Source of the DNA: Zeus faber
Taxonomy: Eukaryota > Chordata > Actinopteri > Zeiformes > Zeidae
DNA length: 64,000 bases
Reading direction: 5' to 3'
Assembly (NCBI GenBank): GCA_960531495.1
Contig: OY482851.1
Span: 11,212,829-11,276,828 of the forward strand
The notes beneath the pieces are model-generated. The model searched no databases. It saw only the letters and a list, made by a program, of their open reading frames with translations, and was not told the DNA's origin. Shown here piece by piece: positions 1-19,905 of the stretch; the stretch's first letter is position 1, and every line of letters begins with the position of its first letter. The position numbers were made by a program, and so were the translations under genes.

Positions 1-117
1 GCAGCTGGATATTATGGAACGTGTACACTGAACCAAACTCTGGAGCCTAATGATGGTTCTCATGTTATTCTGCCGAGGAGGCAAATAAATCCTCCTTTTT
101 TGCGTTTCTTTCCCCAG

Positions 118-2680
<2,563 letters not shown>

Positions 2681-2973
2681 AGGGAGACAAGATGGAGGAC
2701 GATGCGCGCGACAGCGGTGTCTGACATCGCTCGCGCCATTTTTATTTTTATTTTTTTTTAACGTGGTGGCATTGTTTGTACCTTTTGTGCTTAACTCACA
2801 ATGGTCTCTCAAACGGGTTACTCAAAACTGAAAAACATTTTACCATCCGAATCCAACTTTTACCTGATACTGCCCCCTGAGGACACGTCCTCTCACATGA
2901 ACACATCATTAAACACGTCAGCGCGTACGACCTGTGTCTGTAAGTTCCAAAGTATGACTTGACAAAATGTCAA

Positions 2974-2979
2974 ATTAAA
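2974..2979 (+). terminator. Candidate poly(A) signal of csgalnact1 (ATTAAA)
   Basis: This ATTAAA variant signal lies about 295 bases after the TAA stop and is followed within 20-30 bases by T-rich sequence. No AATAAA lies between it and the stop. Assigned by position only. Confidence 0.45.
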
Positions 2980-3033
2980 CCTGTTTTTCATCCAGTTCTC
3001 TTCATTTACTTACACAGGTAAGAAAAGAGCCTT

Positions 3034-3043
3034 TAATCTATCA

Positions 3044-3103
<60 letters not shown>

Positions 3104-3132
3104 GTCTATCTATCTATCTGTCTATCTATCTA
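3034..3132. repeat. TATC tetranucleotide microsatellite
   Basis: About 24 tandem units of TATC with three TGTC variants near the distal end. It lies between csgalnact1 and plpp1. Confidence 0.97.
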
Positions 3133-4834
3133 GTATCGACGGCTCTGCGGAGCCTGAGAGAGTGTCTGAGGAAGTCTCCCCCTTACAGAAGTGCCGTAAG
3201 ATTATCCACACAAAGAAAAATCCAGCTTTTAACAAATTAAGTCCCGTAGCAATGGGAAGCAACAGGGAAATGTGCGCGACGCGCCACGGGACACACCAAG
3301 CTGTTCTGCTTTGTTCAACTAGGAAACGGAGGAAAACAAATACATGTAAAATAAAAACACACTGTTTTTATTTGTTTTGTTTGGAGAAGCGGGAACCAGG
3401 GAACTGCGCTGCGGAGCGTAGATCGTCCCTCTCCATTACATAATCTACTGTCCCGATCCAAGGCAGGCAGAACGGGACGGTCTTTTATTTAGTCGTTAAA
3501 ACGATTGTTTCTTACAAGTAAGGAAGTAACAAAAATAAATAAATCTAAAATAAAAACATGGGGAACGGGCAGGGGAAGAGGTGCTGTCTGGAGGATGAAA
3601 GAAACTCCAATTCTCTGAGTTATGTTTACGTTTTTTCATTTTTCCACACAAGTAAGGAAATAAGCAAAGTAAATAACTCTTGTTTCGGCGACTCTGCGGC
3701 CAGAGACGAGTGGGAGATGTCCCTGCTTGGGTTCCACGCCAGGGCGGGGCCCGCGTTTCCCTCCACCCAGTCATGAACGTCAACAAGTCAAAGCACAGAT
3801 CCAGGCTGCATGACAAACATTTTGCACGCCGGGATTTCCACTTCAGAAAAGCGTCACGCCGCCCAGGCACGGAGAGGCGCGGCCGTGCAATCTCCGCTGA
3901 AAGATCGTTTGGGCGTCTATGTTGCTCTGCACGGTGACCCCGGCAAGAATGCTACCGGACCTGAATCAGCTGACAGAGCAGCAGGGAGACCAGCTCCGCC
4001 GCTCCCATTTGTTCGCGAAACATATTGGTGACGAATTCTGAATATATAAATGAAATGGGGATAAATAAATGCACTGATGAAAGGGGTTATGAAAAAGGAA
4101 AAGTATTGTCATAGAACGGGATGTGTTTTGAAGCAAAATGTGCAGGTTTAGAAACTTGACCATGGAGTGAAAAGAAAAAAACTCAAATATGAAATGAAAC
4201 GAAGGAATACTCGTTTTTTCAGTTGTTTTATCGGGCGTGGAGGAACATCGTAAATTGTAAAGATGGTATGCGGCCCCTCACCTGGTCTTCAAAACTCTGT
4301 GCGGCCCTTCAACCAAAACACTCGCCTGCCCTTGGTTTATGGAGTGCTGAATGTCCTTGAGCGTTGAACTTCAAGAGAAAAAAAAAAAATTATTTGTGTT
4401 TTTTTTTTTTTTACTGTTTTTTAAACATAGTTCATACCTCAATAAGGTTTCTGTTTAATAGACATGTCATCCTATAATATATATATATATAATAATAATA
4501 ATTATTTTTTAATTTGTTAGCCGACTTGAAGGACTTGTTGGATGGGTTGACGGGCCTTCTTTTTTTTTTTTTTTTATCATTTAAATGAAGTTAGCCTATT
4601 TTCATTCTGTTTTATGTTCTGAAAACGTCAAGGTTGGATAAATTGAACAGTTTGTGTTCATTTGTGGGCCGGATTGGACAAAATATTAACTTCAACGTGC
4701 GAATGAACGTTGTGTCCAACTGGGTAGTAATGCACGGCGACCACTCCGCTGTCAACCCCAGGTAAATAACTGCAATGAAGTTGAACGAAGAGGTTTGCAA
4801 TGTTTCCTGTCAACGCACTGATTTCACACCAACT

Positions 4835-5371
4835 TGTCGCCGCCACCAGAAGCTGGGCGGGCGGGGAGGGTGGTGCCTGTCGACGTCATCCGCGAGCCGG
4901 GCGGAGCCGTGCGGCGTCTCCCCGTCAGGTGGGCGGGGCCCGCCGAACATCGGGCGAGGGCTGTCGTGGGGCGAATGCCGGGCCCGGATAGGCCCGTCCC
5001 GCTGCGCGGAGCCGCGGATCGACGAGCAGCGGAAGCAGCGCAGTGGGTCCGGGGCTCCGGGACTTTGTGCAGAACACACCCCGAGCCACTGCGACGCGGA
5101 GCGGCGAGGAAAACGCGGCCCCGGAGGCTGGAGTGCGGCTTGTGATCGAGGGGGGAAAAACATTTAAAAAAATATATATATATATATACATTTATATATA
5201 TCAATGTTTCATGACAAAGATGAGTTTTAGTTGAAACTTTTTGCCCGAACAACGAGACATGCTCCCCGGAGAGGCCGCCTCGCGTCGCTCGGTATAATAA
5301 CAGCCGGCAGCAGCGCGTCGGTCCGGACGCTGTTTCATAAGACGTCGGGGAGTAACGGAACAAGCCGCAAA
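4835..5371 (+). promoter_or_regulatory. CpG-rich promoter and 5' UTR region of plpp1
   Basis: GC- and CpG-dense sequence in otherwise AT-rich surroundings, ending directly at the plpp1 start codon. It includes many GGGCGG/CCCGCC-type boxes around 4855-4950. A TA-rich patch at 5165-5200 separates the densest part from the last 150 bases, which are again CpG rich. The transcription start cannot be placed from sequence alone. No strong TATA box is seen, which fits a CpG-island housekeeping promoter. Confidence 0.6.
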
Positions 5372-6396
5372 ATGTTCAAGGCTGGAGGGATCCCCCTGAT
5401 CTTCATGGACCTGACCTGCCTGACTCTGGGTATGTAACACCTGGGTGACAACAACATCTTTACATGCTTTTATGTTGCAGCTTTACATTTATATTACAGT
5501 TTTAAATGCATTTATATTACATCTTTACTTGCATTTATATGACATATTTACTTGCATTGATATTACATCTTTACTTAAATTTATATTACATCTTTACTTG
5601 CATTTATATTACATCTTTACATGCATTTATATTACATCTTTACTTGCATTGATATTACATCTTTACTTGCATTTATATTACATCTTTACATGCATTTATA
5701 TTACATCTTTACATGCATTTCTATTACATCTTTACATGCATTTATATTACATCTTTACATGCATTGATACTACATCTTTACTTGCATTGATATTACATCT
5801 TTACTTGCATTTATATTACATCTTTACATGCATTGATATTACATCTTTACTTGCATTGATATTACATCTTTACTTGCATTTATATTACATCTTTACATGC
5901 ATTGATATTACATCTTTACATGCATTTATATTACAGCTTTACATGCATTTATATAACATCCTTGCATACATTTATATTACAGTTTTACATACATTTATGT
6001 CACAGCTTTACATACATTTATATTACAGCTTGACATGGTCTGTATTTATGTTGAGGGGAGCCTGGCCGTGAATGAACTGTACGGTCCTACACAACACAAG
6101 CCACAGTCAGGGAAGTGAAAACAACAAGTGAAGAGAGACACTTTCCGTCGGTTATTTTCAAACTAAGACAGACAGTACAAAAATACATTTGGTGCGAAAG
6201 TTTTGTTTTCATTCAGGTGTTTGACAGGGTTTTTTTTTTTTACTTAATTTGGAGCTGTTCTGTTACATTTCTATGTATTTTTGAAAATTACTATTATTGT
6301 TGTTGTTATTATTATGATTATTATTATAATTGTTATTATTGTTATTATTATTATTAGGTTGTTATTATTATTATAAATAGTACTACTACTAGTCAT

Positions 6397-6444
<48 letters not shown>

Positions 6445-6588
6445 TATAATTATAACAACAACAGCAATAATGTATTATTATTATTATTATTAATAATAAC
6501 ATTAATAATAAAATAATAATAAAAAAAATTACCAGAATTAATAAAATAAAAATTAATAATAAAATTAATAATAATAATAATAATAATA

Positions 6589-6621
<33 letters not shown>

Positions 6622-6633
6622 CTAATAGTAATG

Positions 6634-6673
<40 letters not shown>

Positions 6674-9600
6674 TAACAACAACAACAATAATGTATTATT
6701 GTTGTTGTTGTTATTCATAATAATAACAAGAATTTGTTTTTTCTTTCACACAATGTTCTTGAGTATGTGTAGGACAATTGAGCAATGTTCAAAAGTGATT
6801 ATCCAAAAATCAGGTTTAGGGCACTGCTGATGAAGCAACAGAATCGGCTTGCCAGCTTCATCCACATCTACTTCTACTGTCAGCTCCACCTCTACCAGAA
6901 ACATTTAACTTTTCCTGTCATGTTTGGAAGCTGTCTTGCCCTCATGCAGATGGCGTGCAGGAACTCAAAAACAGTGATTAATGTGATGGGCATACACCAC
7001 TGAAATGTGTGCAAGGGCGGGCCTGTGGCAACACAACAGTGTTTCTACATCACTATTCCTGTTCACTCGGTACATTGTTATAACCCGTTCTACCTCCACT
7101 GGCTCATCAACTCAACTGGAGGTTTTTTTTAAATCTTTTTATTTACAGTACACATTCCTTGTGGCTTGTGGTGGCATTTCTGCTCAGATGGGGCGGGGAA
7201 GAAAGATGGCGTGCGAACATATCATAAAAGACACATCAGACATAAGATCTCACTCTGGCTCTGTAGATTAGCCTTTATGGCAGATTCTATGATGAAATTA
7301 AATTATAGAGAACTCAACCGCCACGTGGAAAGTACGTTCATTATTCCTTCCACATCCAGTTCCAGAATAACTCAAGCCCTCTGGGTTTATTTGTTAACTT
7401 TTTTTCCATTGTGTGTCCTCCACCCTCCCCCCCACACACACACACACACACGCACACAAAAAACCTCCCCCGTATCAAAAAAAAACAAACCTTCCATCGA
7501 CTTTTGAAGGCCATTTTCATGTGCTTTGCATCTTTCCGAGCAGGGAAACAGATCTTATCCGTTATGCGGTTTTCCAGCTCTTTTTGATCAGTGTGTTAGT
7601 GAAACTTGGGACTATGTCCTTGTAACTCGAAACCAAAGACTACTGTATAATTTCCATTGAAATGTCAAGTATTCCTCCCTGTATATTGTGTAGGTGGTGT
7701 GCTTCTATAAGCACACCAAATACGATATATAAATTGATGTAAAATAACTCGTACACCTATGTGTCGCTGAGGACTTTGCTCTTTATTTTCTTTCCCGTAG
7801 TTGGCCTTCCCTTCATGATCCTCACCACTCAGCACAACCCCATCGAGCGAGGATTTTTCTGCGACGACGACTCCATCAGATACCCCATCCAAGAGGAGAC
7901 CATATCCTACGAGCTGCTGGGCGGGGTCATGATCCCATTCACGCTGATTGTGGTGAGCCGTTGCGTCTCATTTATTTATATATTTATTTTTCAACGCAGA
8001 CCTGTTTAAACCCGGCTCCCACCGCCGCCGCACGATCCCGTCCCGTGATGCGCTGTGCGTCACTCACCTCGACGTGGGTCCCGTGTGTTTGCTCAGGGCA
8101 AGCAGGATTGCTCATCGCCGACGGTGATTTACTCTTCCCTTGCAGATAATCTGTGGCGAGTGCCTCTCCGTCTACATGGCGTCCCGGGCGAAGAAGCAAC
8201 CCTGCGGCACAGGTTTCAAGTACGCGGCGTGCATCTACAAAGCCGTGGGCAGCTACCTGTTCGGGGCGGCCTGCAGTCAGTCCCTCACAGACATAGCCAA
8301 GAGCTCCATCGGCCGGCTACGCCCCCACTTCCTGGCGGTGTGCAAACCCGCCTGGGATCGCATCAACTGCAAGTCAGGGGGATACATCGAGAACTTCACC
8401 TGCACCGGAGACAAGTTCCTGGTGGACGAGGCCAGGTAACTCCCCGGATACTTTAGTATAGGCGGCCAAGTTGTGAGCGTCATCGTGCGCATGAGTCACT
8501 TTGCACACAGATGCGCCATCGGCGTCGCTTCCGCCGACCGGTGCTAATTCACTATTTGTGAATGACGTAGGGATCCACCGATCCATGTTTTGGAAAACTG
8601 CTGAAAAGAGCTAAAAGCTGAAAAGGAACCGTGTTTCCGAACTCAAAATAGGCTGACAACCGTGAAAAGATGTTGTCTGGAGACTTGTGATACAACTGCC
8701 CCAGAGTCTGGGAGGCTTAATGTGATTTGGGAGGACTGTGCAGTAATTACGAGAAGGGGGACGGGCCGTGACTCCAGAGGCAAGTCGTTCGGTTCGTCTG
8801 TACGCCCGTAGGATCCATTCTCCTCCGTGCGTTCTCTCTGTGTGTTATTGTGTGTCTGGATCATGTCTAAGATCTGGGTATAAGAGCTGACTGAACGTAT
8901 AACAATGTGATGATAATTCTTGTAATTCTTTATAATTCCTCCGCAGGCTTTCTTTCTACTCGGGCCACTCGTCCTTCTCCATGTACTGCATGCTGTTCCT
9001 TGTAGTAAGTACATATTAACTGTTTAACATACATTGTTTTATAATGAATACTGTATGTTAAAACATACATTATATGTTATGACTTATAGCTGAACTATGC
9101 TTAACACATTAGTACTTAGTAGTTAGACATATTGACAATATGGTCCTCATATTTATATATTATGGATTCTGGCATTCTGACATTACTTACTATGGATTCT
9201 GACATTCTTACAGCAAAAATGACCCCTATACACTAGTATTGATAAACTAAAGCAATATAGATAAAAATGTGTGATATATTTCTAATCCTTGAAATGTTTT
9301 CATGATCCAGACCGCTTTGTGTGGTTTTCTCTGTAAGATCCTGTTTCGCAGCCACTTTAAAGATTTTTCTCTTATCTTCAAAATTCATTTAAGTGTCACC
9401 TCTAGTGTAACCCTCAAATAAGTGGTCATTATATTTTTATATAGTTGGCCTTATTTTGTACAAATAATAATAATAATAATAATAATAATAATCATAATTA
9501 TAATTATAAGAAGAAGAAGATTCTCTACAATGGTAGTTTAATAAGAGAAACAGTAAGGGGAAATTCAGGCAACCATAATCTATTGAGCACTTTAAAGACA

Positions 9601-10157
9601 TTCGATTTCAGGGCGGGGGCACAGGATTGAATCAGTACAGATGACTGTATTCTTAAATGTATTCCTACCCAACTGAAACCAGGAAGGAAGGCATTTTGTT
9701 TATTCCAGCCCTCAAACCCGTTCTTCTCGTATTGCCTCCCCCCAGCTGTACATCCAGGCCCGACTCAAGTCAGAATGGGCACGGCTTCTGCGTCCCACCA
9801 TCCAGTTTTTCCTGATCGCGACGGCCCTGTACGTGGGTTTGTCGCGGGTCTCCGACTACAAGCATCACTGGAGCGACGTGCTGGCCGGCCTCCTGCAGGG
9901 CGCCCTGGTGGCCGTTCTCACCGTGAGTTCCGGCCTCCGCCCGCGGATGTTTGATATCGTCACTCTACCCGTTCGATTTGTTTCCCACATTCAGTCCCAC
10001 GTTAACCCTCCCCGCCGCCCCGTTCTCGCAGGTGGCGTTTGTGTCCGACTTCTTCAAACAACCGATTGAGCCAGAGGAGGCGCAGGGGGAGGATCCCACA
10101 CAGACCAGCTTGCAGGACACCCCTGCCAACGGGAACCACTACGGCAGCACGGACTGA
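5372..10157 (+). CDS. plpp1: Phospholipid phosphatase 1-like (lipid phosphate phosphatase, PAP2 family)
   Basis: Integral membrane ecto-phosphatase that dephosphorylates phosphatidate, lysophosphatidate, sphingosine-1-phosphate and ceramide-1-phosphate (family knowledge). Exons: 5372-5429, 7801-7952, 8146-8435, 8947-9004, 9746-9922, 10032-10157. They sum to 861 bases (286 aa), close to human PLPP1. All three PAP2 signature motifs are present: C1 KSSIGRLRP (about 122-130), C2 YSGH with catalytic His174, and C3 [12 protein letters not shown] with His226 and Asp230. An N-glycosylation site NFT is at about 153 in the extracellular loop. Several hydrophobic segments fit the usual six transmembrane helices. 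[18 protein letters not shown] and the terminal GNHY resemble PLPP1 more than PLPP2 or PLPP3; which teleost PLPP1 paralogue it is remains open. The start gives MFKAGGIPL, right after the CpG island. Only one version of exon 2 is visible, whereas human PLPP1 uses two alternatives. Confidence 0.9.
5455..6035 (+). repeat. 23-bp minisatellite in plpp1 intron 1
   Basis: About 25 head-to-tail copies of a 23-base unit of the form ACATCTTTACTTGCATTTAT plus ATT. Copies vary at a few fixed positions: CTTGC or CATGC, and TTTAT or TGATAT. Copies at both ends are the most diverged, a usual minisatellite pattern. It lies 25 bases downstream of the exon 1 donor. The long open frame across it is a by-product of the repeat. 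Confidence 0.95.
6290..6725. repeat. ATT/AAT trinucleotide-rich tract in plpp1 intron 1
   Basis: About 430 bases almost entirely of TTA/TAA/AAC triplets with several switches of strand (TTA blocks followed by TAA blocks). These switches make the tract locally self-complementary. Confidence 0.95.
6726..7800. other. Rest of plpp1 intron 1, no further exon recognised
   Basis: Mixed unique sequence. Open frames at 6785-7003 and 7005-7271 translate without family resemblance and are not bounded by convincing splice sites. A short CA tract sits near 7435. I looked for the alternative second exon used by mammalian PLPP1 and did not find one. Confidence 0.5.
9462..9512. repeat. AAT trinucleotide microsatellite in plpp1 intron 4
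   Basis: Ten or so AAT units followed by AATTAT and AAG units. Confidence 0.9.
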
Positions 10158-10795
10158 AACCGCGCCGCGGCGGACCGTTAGGGAAGCAGACGGGGGAGTG
10201 GGGGCCGGACCACGCCCTCGCCCCCCTGTCACGGTGACGGATTCTCCCCCGGGAAGGGACGTTAAGGAGCCTCAACTGCTGGCGGTTTGTGTGGAGGCCT
10301 TTTCCGTGCGGCTCGCCCGCGGGTGTCTGGTGTGTCAACACTGATCGCGTCTTGCACTTCTCCAAGATTGAGCCAAATCCGGCGTTTTGTATTATTTATA
10401 TCAATAATTATTATCATGCCGGCAAAACAATATGTAGGCTTTACTTGAAAAGCTCATGATAGACTGGTTTGTTTTTGCTGCTGTGCATGGTGCATGCGAG
10501 CGGGTCTGGACGAATTAAATCACATTTTAAATCTGAAAAAAATAAGCGAGGAAAAAAAAACAACAACAACTGGACTGGTCGCCTCAAGTGGAAAGAAAGT
10601 CAAAAATAATATATTTTCTGTCTGTCTTTATTAATTCCTGCCGTCTCCAAAGTTCCCCTTCCCCGCGATCACTCGAAGTGACAAACATGTATATACTGTG
10701 GTCTCGTTATGGCGGAACCAGAACAGGTCGTGTTTTGTTTTATTGAGTTTTTATAAAGCTCCACGCGTTCCGGAGCACGGTTGTTGTTTTTTGTG

Positions 10796-10801
10796 AATAA
10801 A
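10796..10801 (+). terminator. Poly(A) signal of plpp1 (AATAAA)
   Basis: A canonical AATAAA about 640 bases after the stop codon, followed by T-rich sequence and a C(17) run. It implies a 3' UTR from 10158 to about 10820. Confidence 0.7.
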
Positions 10802-12728
10802 ATAATTTCATTTTGCTACCCCCCCCCCCCCCCCCAAAAAAAGTCAGCGTCCACATGTCTTATTCACGCGCCGAATCGAGGCAGATGTATTTTTTCCGAT
10901 CGGGAAACGGTCAAATTCTTCTGACTTGGTGCATTTCATTCAACTTTTCGAAATAGCCTTGGAAATGCCCCACCCCCGAAACCAATATCAACAAAGTATG
11001 TCGAGTTTTCTCCTCGCCCTGGTCAACGCCGTGCCTTCTATGGGACTTGGGCGGGTCACTCAGTTTCCCTGCGGTCTGTCCGGACCGTCCTCCCGCCTGC
11101 AGAGCCAGGACACCTCGCAACTCTGCCGTCACACGGAAATACACATTTTCCTGTTAACTACGTGAAATGATGCATACCTCTTCCAAGCACCAGTGCTCAT
11201 TTAAAATAATGTAAGTTGCAGTACCTGCTCATCCTTGGTCAAATAAATACTTTGCAGGGATGAGAAGCAGTGGCGAAAAAAATAAATGGCTCATATCCTT
11301 TACTTAAATAATCCGGTAAAAGTCCTTCATTCAACGTGCGCCTCGAGTGAAAATATAAAAGAACTCGATATTAAATAGTCAAGTATCTATTTACTATAAA
11401 TTCTTTACACAAGTATTTGAGTAAAAGTACTGGGTTTCCACCCCTGATCAGAAGTCAATCATAGTATAGTATTAAAACGTTCGCCTCACCCGGTGGAAAG
11501 GCTGTATTCATGGCTAACAATTGGAATTTTGACAGAGTCCTCTTAAAAACAGACATTTTCGGCTCAGTAATTCAAGTCTATGACAAACATGTGTGAACAT
11601 GTGACTTCCGAAATACTTTAACTCGAGGCAAACTCTCCTCGTGCCAGAAAGTGTGTTTGTTTATAGAGTCAACATTACCTCTCTGTTCACATTTAAAAGG
11701 GCCGTTGCTTTCACTTCTGCACTGCTGTCTCACCGGTGGCCACCATGCGCTGAATGCCGTCCATACATGCCATCGCTAAAGAAATAAAGACTAAACAAAG
11801 GGAGGGGACATTATTATCAAACGTGTGGTGACATTTCCCCGGAGCTCCTCCCAACAATCTGTTTGCAAAACAAATGGTTGAGAAATTCCGTTGTCGTTTG
11901 TCGGTCATGTGTCTTATGAAACAAGAGTCAAGCGAGGGAGTGGACAAAATAGCAGCACAGAGCAGTATGAATATAGTTATTAAAAACATATAAGCGCTCA
12001 GATGCCATCGCGGAGGGGACATTCTGGCCGTGCACGCTGCCTTTTACAGAGCTCCGGTTGTCACAATGACCTGACAATAGTCTTTATTGACTGCAGCTGC
12101 ATTCAGTGTCACATGTCGGCTGCTCCCTCGTCAAGCAGCTATTCTGTTGGTAATGGCAGTCATTATGCAATTGCGGGCAAATGAAGCAGCCGAAAGAAGG
12201 CTGACTAAATAAAACAAAAAAGTTTATTGTACTGTCAAGGATCCTCCTGACATGGGACCTTCTCTCGTCTCTATACATTTGAGTTTTTATAAATGCTTGA
12301 AATTGTCAGTGAAGGAGATATCCTATCCACAATGGAGCTTTTCATGTAATCTTCTGTGGTGTGCGACAGGCGTGGTTTAAGCAGCCACACCTGTCTGGGG
12401 TCTAAGTAATCGGGGGCCCGCGATCAGGGTGTCTGTGCGCCCGTTGCTCGTTAGACCAATCGACGGGCAACAGGTAAAACCCCCATCCCCCCCACACACA
12501 CACACACAGGAGTGGAGCCCTTGTCGTGACATCGCTTCCATCTGCTCCCGGCTTGTTCCACCTTGCCCACTCGCCGCAATAAAATGTATGTGTTTTCAAC
12601 CCCATCGCCTGTGTGTCGGAGGGCCGTGGATGCGCCAAATGCGAAAACTGCCTTCTTCAAATTATTTATTTATTTTGTGAACTCTCACCTATATTACCTG
12701 AATCATAAGTGAATCATCATTTTCCTCG

Positions 12729-12735
<7 letters not shown>

Positions 12736-12788
<53 letters not shown>
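12736..12788. repeat. TA dinucleotide microsatellite
   Basis: About 27 perfect TA units in the plpp1-atp5f1a intergenic region. Confidence 0.97.
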
Positions 12789-12793
<5 letters not shown>

Positions 12794-13159
12794 CATATAA
12801 CCTATGCTCACATTACTAGGAGGGTTGCTCTGTCCTTAAAGTTATTGATCTTCTATTTTCCAGCTCGTGAAGGCTGTACCACAATCCTTTGCTCCTCATC
12901 CGTGTGCAGAGATAAAACAATATGGTGTTCACGCGCATACTGGAGCGGTGGTCACAAGGCGAGGCCTTTTACGCTCAGCCTATATACAGTGTATCTGCTA
13001 ATACCATCGTGCATCATGTTGTGGTCACTTGTACCAAGTACCCAGCTGTTATTAAATTTACGAAATGGACTTGGCAGAAATGTAATATAATATTCATATG
13101 CATGTTTTAATTAGTCTATAATCCCATGAAAATGAGAATTGTTGTGTTGACGTTACCTT

Positions 13160-13420
13160 AGAGTGAGACGTTTTTATCTACTTAGGGAGCGGGTACGCGT
13201 CCAAGGAGGCCGCCATGTTGCACCGCCATGTTCCTACAGTAGCCCAGGACGGACAAACCAAACGTTGGATCTAGTTAGGGACTTTTGCAAGTTTTGCAGT
13301 CACCCTCTCTTCCATGGGGGCCGCCATGTTGCACCGCCACGTGGAGGGACTTTCAGTTGGTTGCGATCTGCAACCTCACCACAAGATGCCACTGAATTCT
13401 ACACACTGCACCTTTAAAGC
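13160..13420. repeat. Dispersed teleost repeat with internal duplicated block
   Basis: Contains two copies of a GCCGCCATGTTGCACCGCCA block about 115 bases apart. It ends in a segment reading TCTGCAACCTCACCACAAGA and ending CACTGCACCTTTAA. From memory, this combination (CCGCCATGTT blocks, TAGCCCAGGACGGACAAACC, CTGCAACCTCACCA, CACTG-ACCTTTAA end) recurs across percomorph fish genomes as a non-autonomous element. The exact family name is not known to me. Confidence 0.65.
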
Positions 13421-13855
13421 TTTAAGACGTTGTACTTGAAATGATTTCTCTTCGCATTCATCTCATCCAATGAACCTGTACGCTCGCGAGGAGGCCCAAA
13501 AAATCTTCCAGACTGTTCCATTGTCATATCGGTTCTCTGCATTAGTGAGTTTTTTGTATTTATCTACGATCCCTGAACTGATCATTTGCAAAATCTAAGT
13601 GAAAATGCACTTAGTAATATTGATAAAAAATTAAAGACTTGTTAATATGTGGGATGACAGCATCTCCAGATATTTTGACGGTCGTATTGACTTAAATATG
13701 TCAAATTAATTTGCTCTCCCCAATCCAAACAACCACTCAAGCGTCATTATGTCACATCAGTTAATGGCTTCTTCAACCAACTCCCCAGCCAAAAAGTAAA
13801 TACTGCCACCTACTGGACATGAGCTGATCTGCCTTGACAAAGCTTTTTTTGTCAA

Positions 13856-13856
<1 letters not shown>

Positions 13857-13893
<37 letters not shown>
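13857..13893. repeat. TA microsatellite followed by poly-T
   Basis: About 18 TA units directly followed by a T(17) run. Confidence 0.95.
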
Positions 13894-13907
<14 letters not shown>

Positions 13908-14436
13908 AATAATTCTCCAGCAAACACAAGAATAAAGAACCAGTGTTTTGTAAATAAGGGCTCCAAGAGCATTTCAACTACAGTAAGACGCCAGATGGTC
14001 TGGGATTTAAGATGCTGAAAGGCTTGGACAAAAAAAAGGACTGACCAAATTTTGATTCAGCTTGTGACCAACGTCACCATGTTTATTACCATTATATCAA
14101 ACATCTCACCCCCATCATCCAAACCAGGTTTAAAAGAGGGTTTACACTTCCAGCCGTTCAACCATACTTTGATGCCAGTTTTCTCTAATGAATATGGACT
14201 GATGGTACAAGAAACATGTTTGTAACTGCCTATATCCATTCATATTTCATATTTCCCACTATTTTGAACATCAATAAGTCCAGAATGTAGAATAAAACCA
14301 GTAAACACCTAAACCACCTGAACCCTTGGGCGGCATATTACTGATGCCACCGTAGAATCCTCTAAATTTGGGACTAGTTTTGAACCTTAAATACTTAAGC
14401 AAACAAACATTTTACAGCACGGTTGGGATGTAAAAT

Positions 14437-14442
14437 TTTATT
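14437..14442 (-). terminator. Poly(A) signal of atp5f1a (AATAAA on the minus strand)
   Basis: TTTATT on the plus strand, 112 bases beyond the atp5f1a stop. It implies a short 3' UTR, as expected for this abundant mRNA. Confidence 0.7.
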
Positions 14443-14553
14443 CTTCGCAGAAATCTGTACATGAAGGTTTGGCCCTCAGGGTGTTTACATAGACAAGTGT
14501 AATGCGGACACAGACAGGTAGCACACTGAAGATCCAAGAGGAAGTGCTTTCCT

Positions 14554-19427
<4,874 letters not shown>

Positions 19428-19560
19428 CTCGTCGTGGGGGGTGGGTGTCGTGTCCTCCGGGTGGCAGCGACCTGCAGAGTGCGGCTGTAATGGCTGAACG
19501 AATGGCTCGCTCCGTGCTGCGGCTCTGACGCGACTGTGACGCGGGGTGCGCTCGGCCCGC
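19428..19560 (-). promoter_or_regulatory. CpG-rich promoter / 5' UTR region of atp5f1a
   Basis: CpG-dense sequence with several GACGCG and CGCTCG runs immediately upstream (higher coordinates) of the atp5f1a start codon. CpG enrichment continues through exon 1 to about 18950. No TATA box is seen. The transcription start cannot be fixed. Confidence 0.5.
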
Positions 19561-19802
19561 TGCTGCCCCCTGCCGGAGAGGAGGAGGAGGAGGGCTTTAC
19601 ACACGCCCAGTCATTCGCCGCAGATGTCATGTTACGTGTGTATTGGAGCTGCCGTTCTGACACGTGTCTGTCCGTGTTTGAGTCGATGGAACTGTTTGTA
19701 TGTGTGAACCCACGTGCATTTCAATATTTTTATTTTGTTTTATTTTTTTTAAGGTTAGATTTACTTCACCGCACATATGTTTCTTCCCGCGTTTATTTGA
19801 GG

Positions 19803-19905
19803 TGCAAGATTCAAGATTCAAGATTTTTATTTGTCGCATACATAAACATACTTTCATACATATATGCAGTGAAATGGAATGCAACGCACCCGGTGATAGC
19901 ACACA
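19803..19905. repeat. Fragment of a dispersed fish SINE-like repeat
   Basis: Reads TTCAAGATTCAAGATTTTTA then TTTGTCGCATACATAAACAT and GCAGTGAAATGGAATGCAAC. This TTTATT(T)GTC...CAGTGAAATG...GCA pattern is a familiar fish repeat tail; compare the TCTTTATTGTCATTGTACAA start of the repeat at 61241. Confidence 0.6.

Larger units (their letters stand above)
2681..4830. other. Intergenic region between csgalnact1 and plpp1 (3' UTR, microsatellite, no gene seen)
   Basis: The first 300 bases are the csgalnact1 3' UTR. The rest holds a TATC microsatellite at 3034-3132, then AT-rich unique-looking DNA with poly-A/poly-T runs and a short TA tract near 4480. Two stretches look like imperfect copies of one another: an ACAAGTAAGGAA-type run near 3515 and again near 3647, and a CTCTGCGG block near 3143 and 3691. 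Open frames here are short and lack splice or coding character. The segment at 4255-4330, with repeated GCGGCCC, resembles a decayed hAT-type fish transposon end. Confidence 0.6.
10830..14430. other. Intergenic region between the plpp1 and atp5f1a 3' ends, no gene seen
   Basis: plpp1 (+) and atp5f1a (-) converge on this 3.6-kb interval. It contains a TA dinucleotide tract (12736-12788), a dispersed fish repeat (13160-13420), a second TA tract (13857-13893) and short CA runs. No open frame shows splice-bounded coding character or resembles a known family. Confidence 0.55.

Noticed and set aside
5445..6071. 208-codon open frame rich in [14 protein letters not shown] repeats
   Set aside because: It is a translation of the 23-bp minisatellite in plpp1 intron 1. 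Three units (69 bases) keep frame, so stops are absent by chance of the unit.
5468..6185. CRISPR-like look of evenly repeated units
   Set aside because: The 23-bp units are contiguous with no unique spacers, and this is a vertebrate genome.
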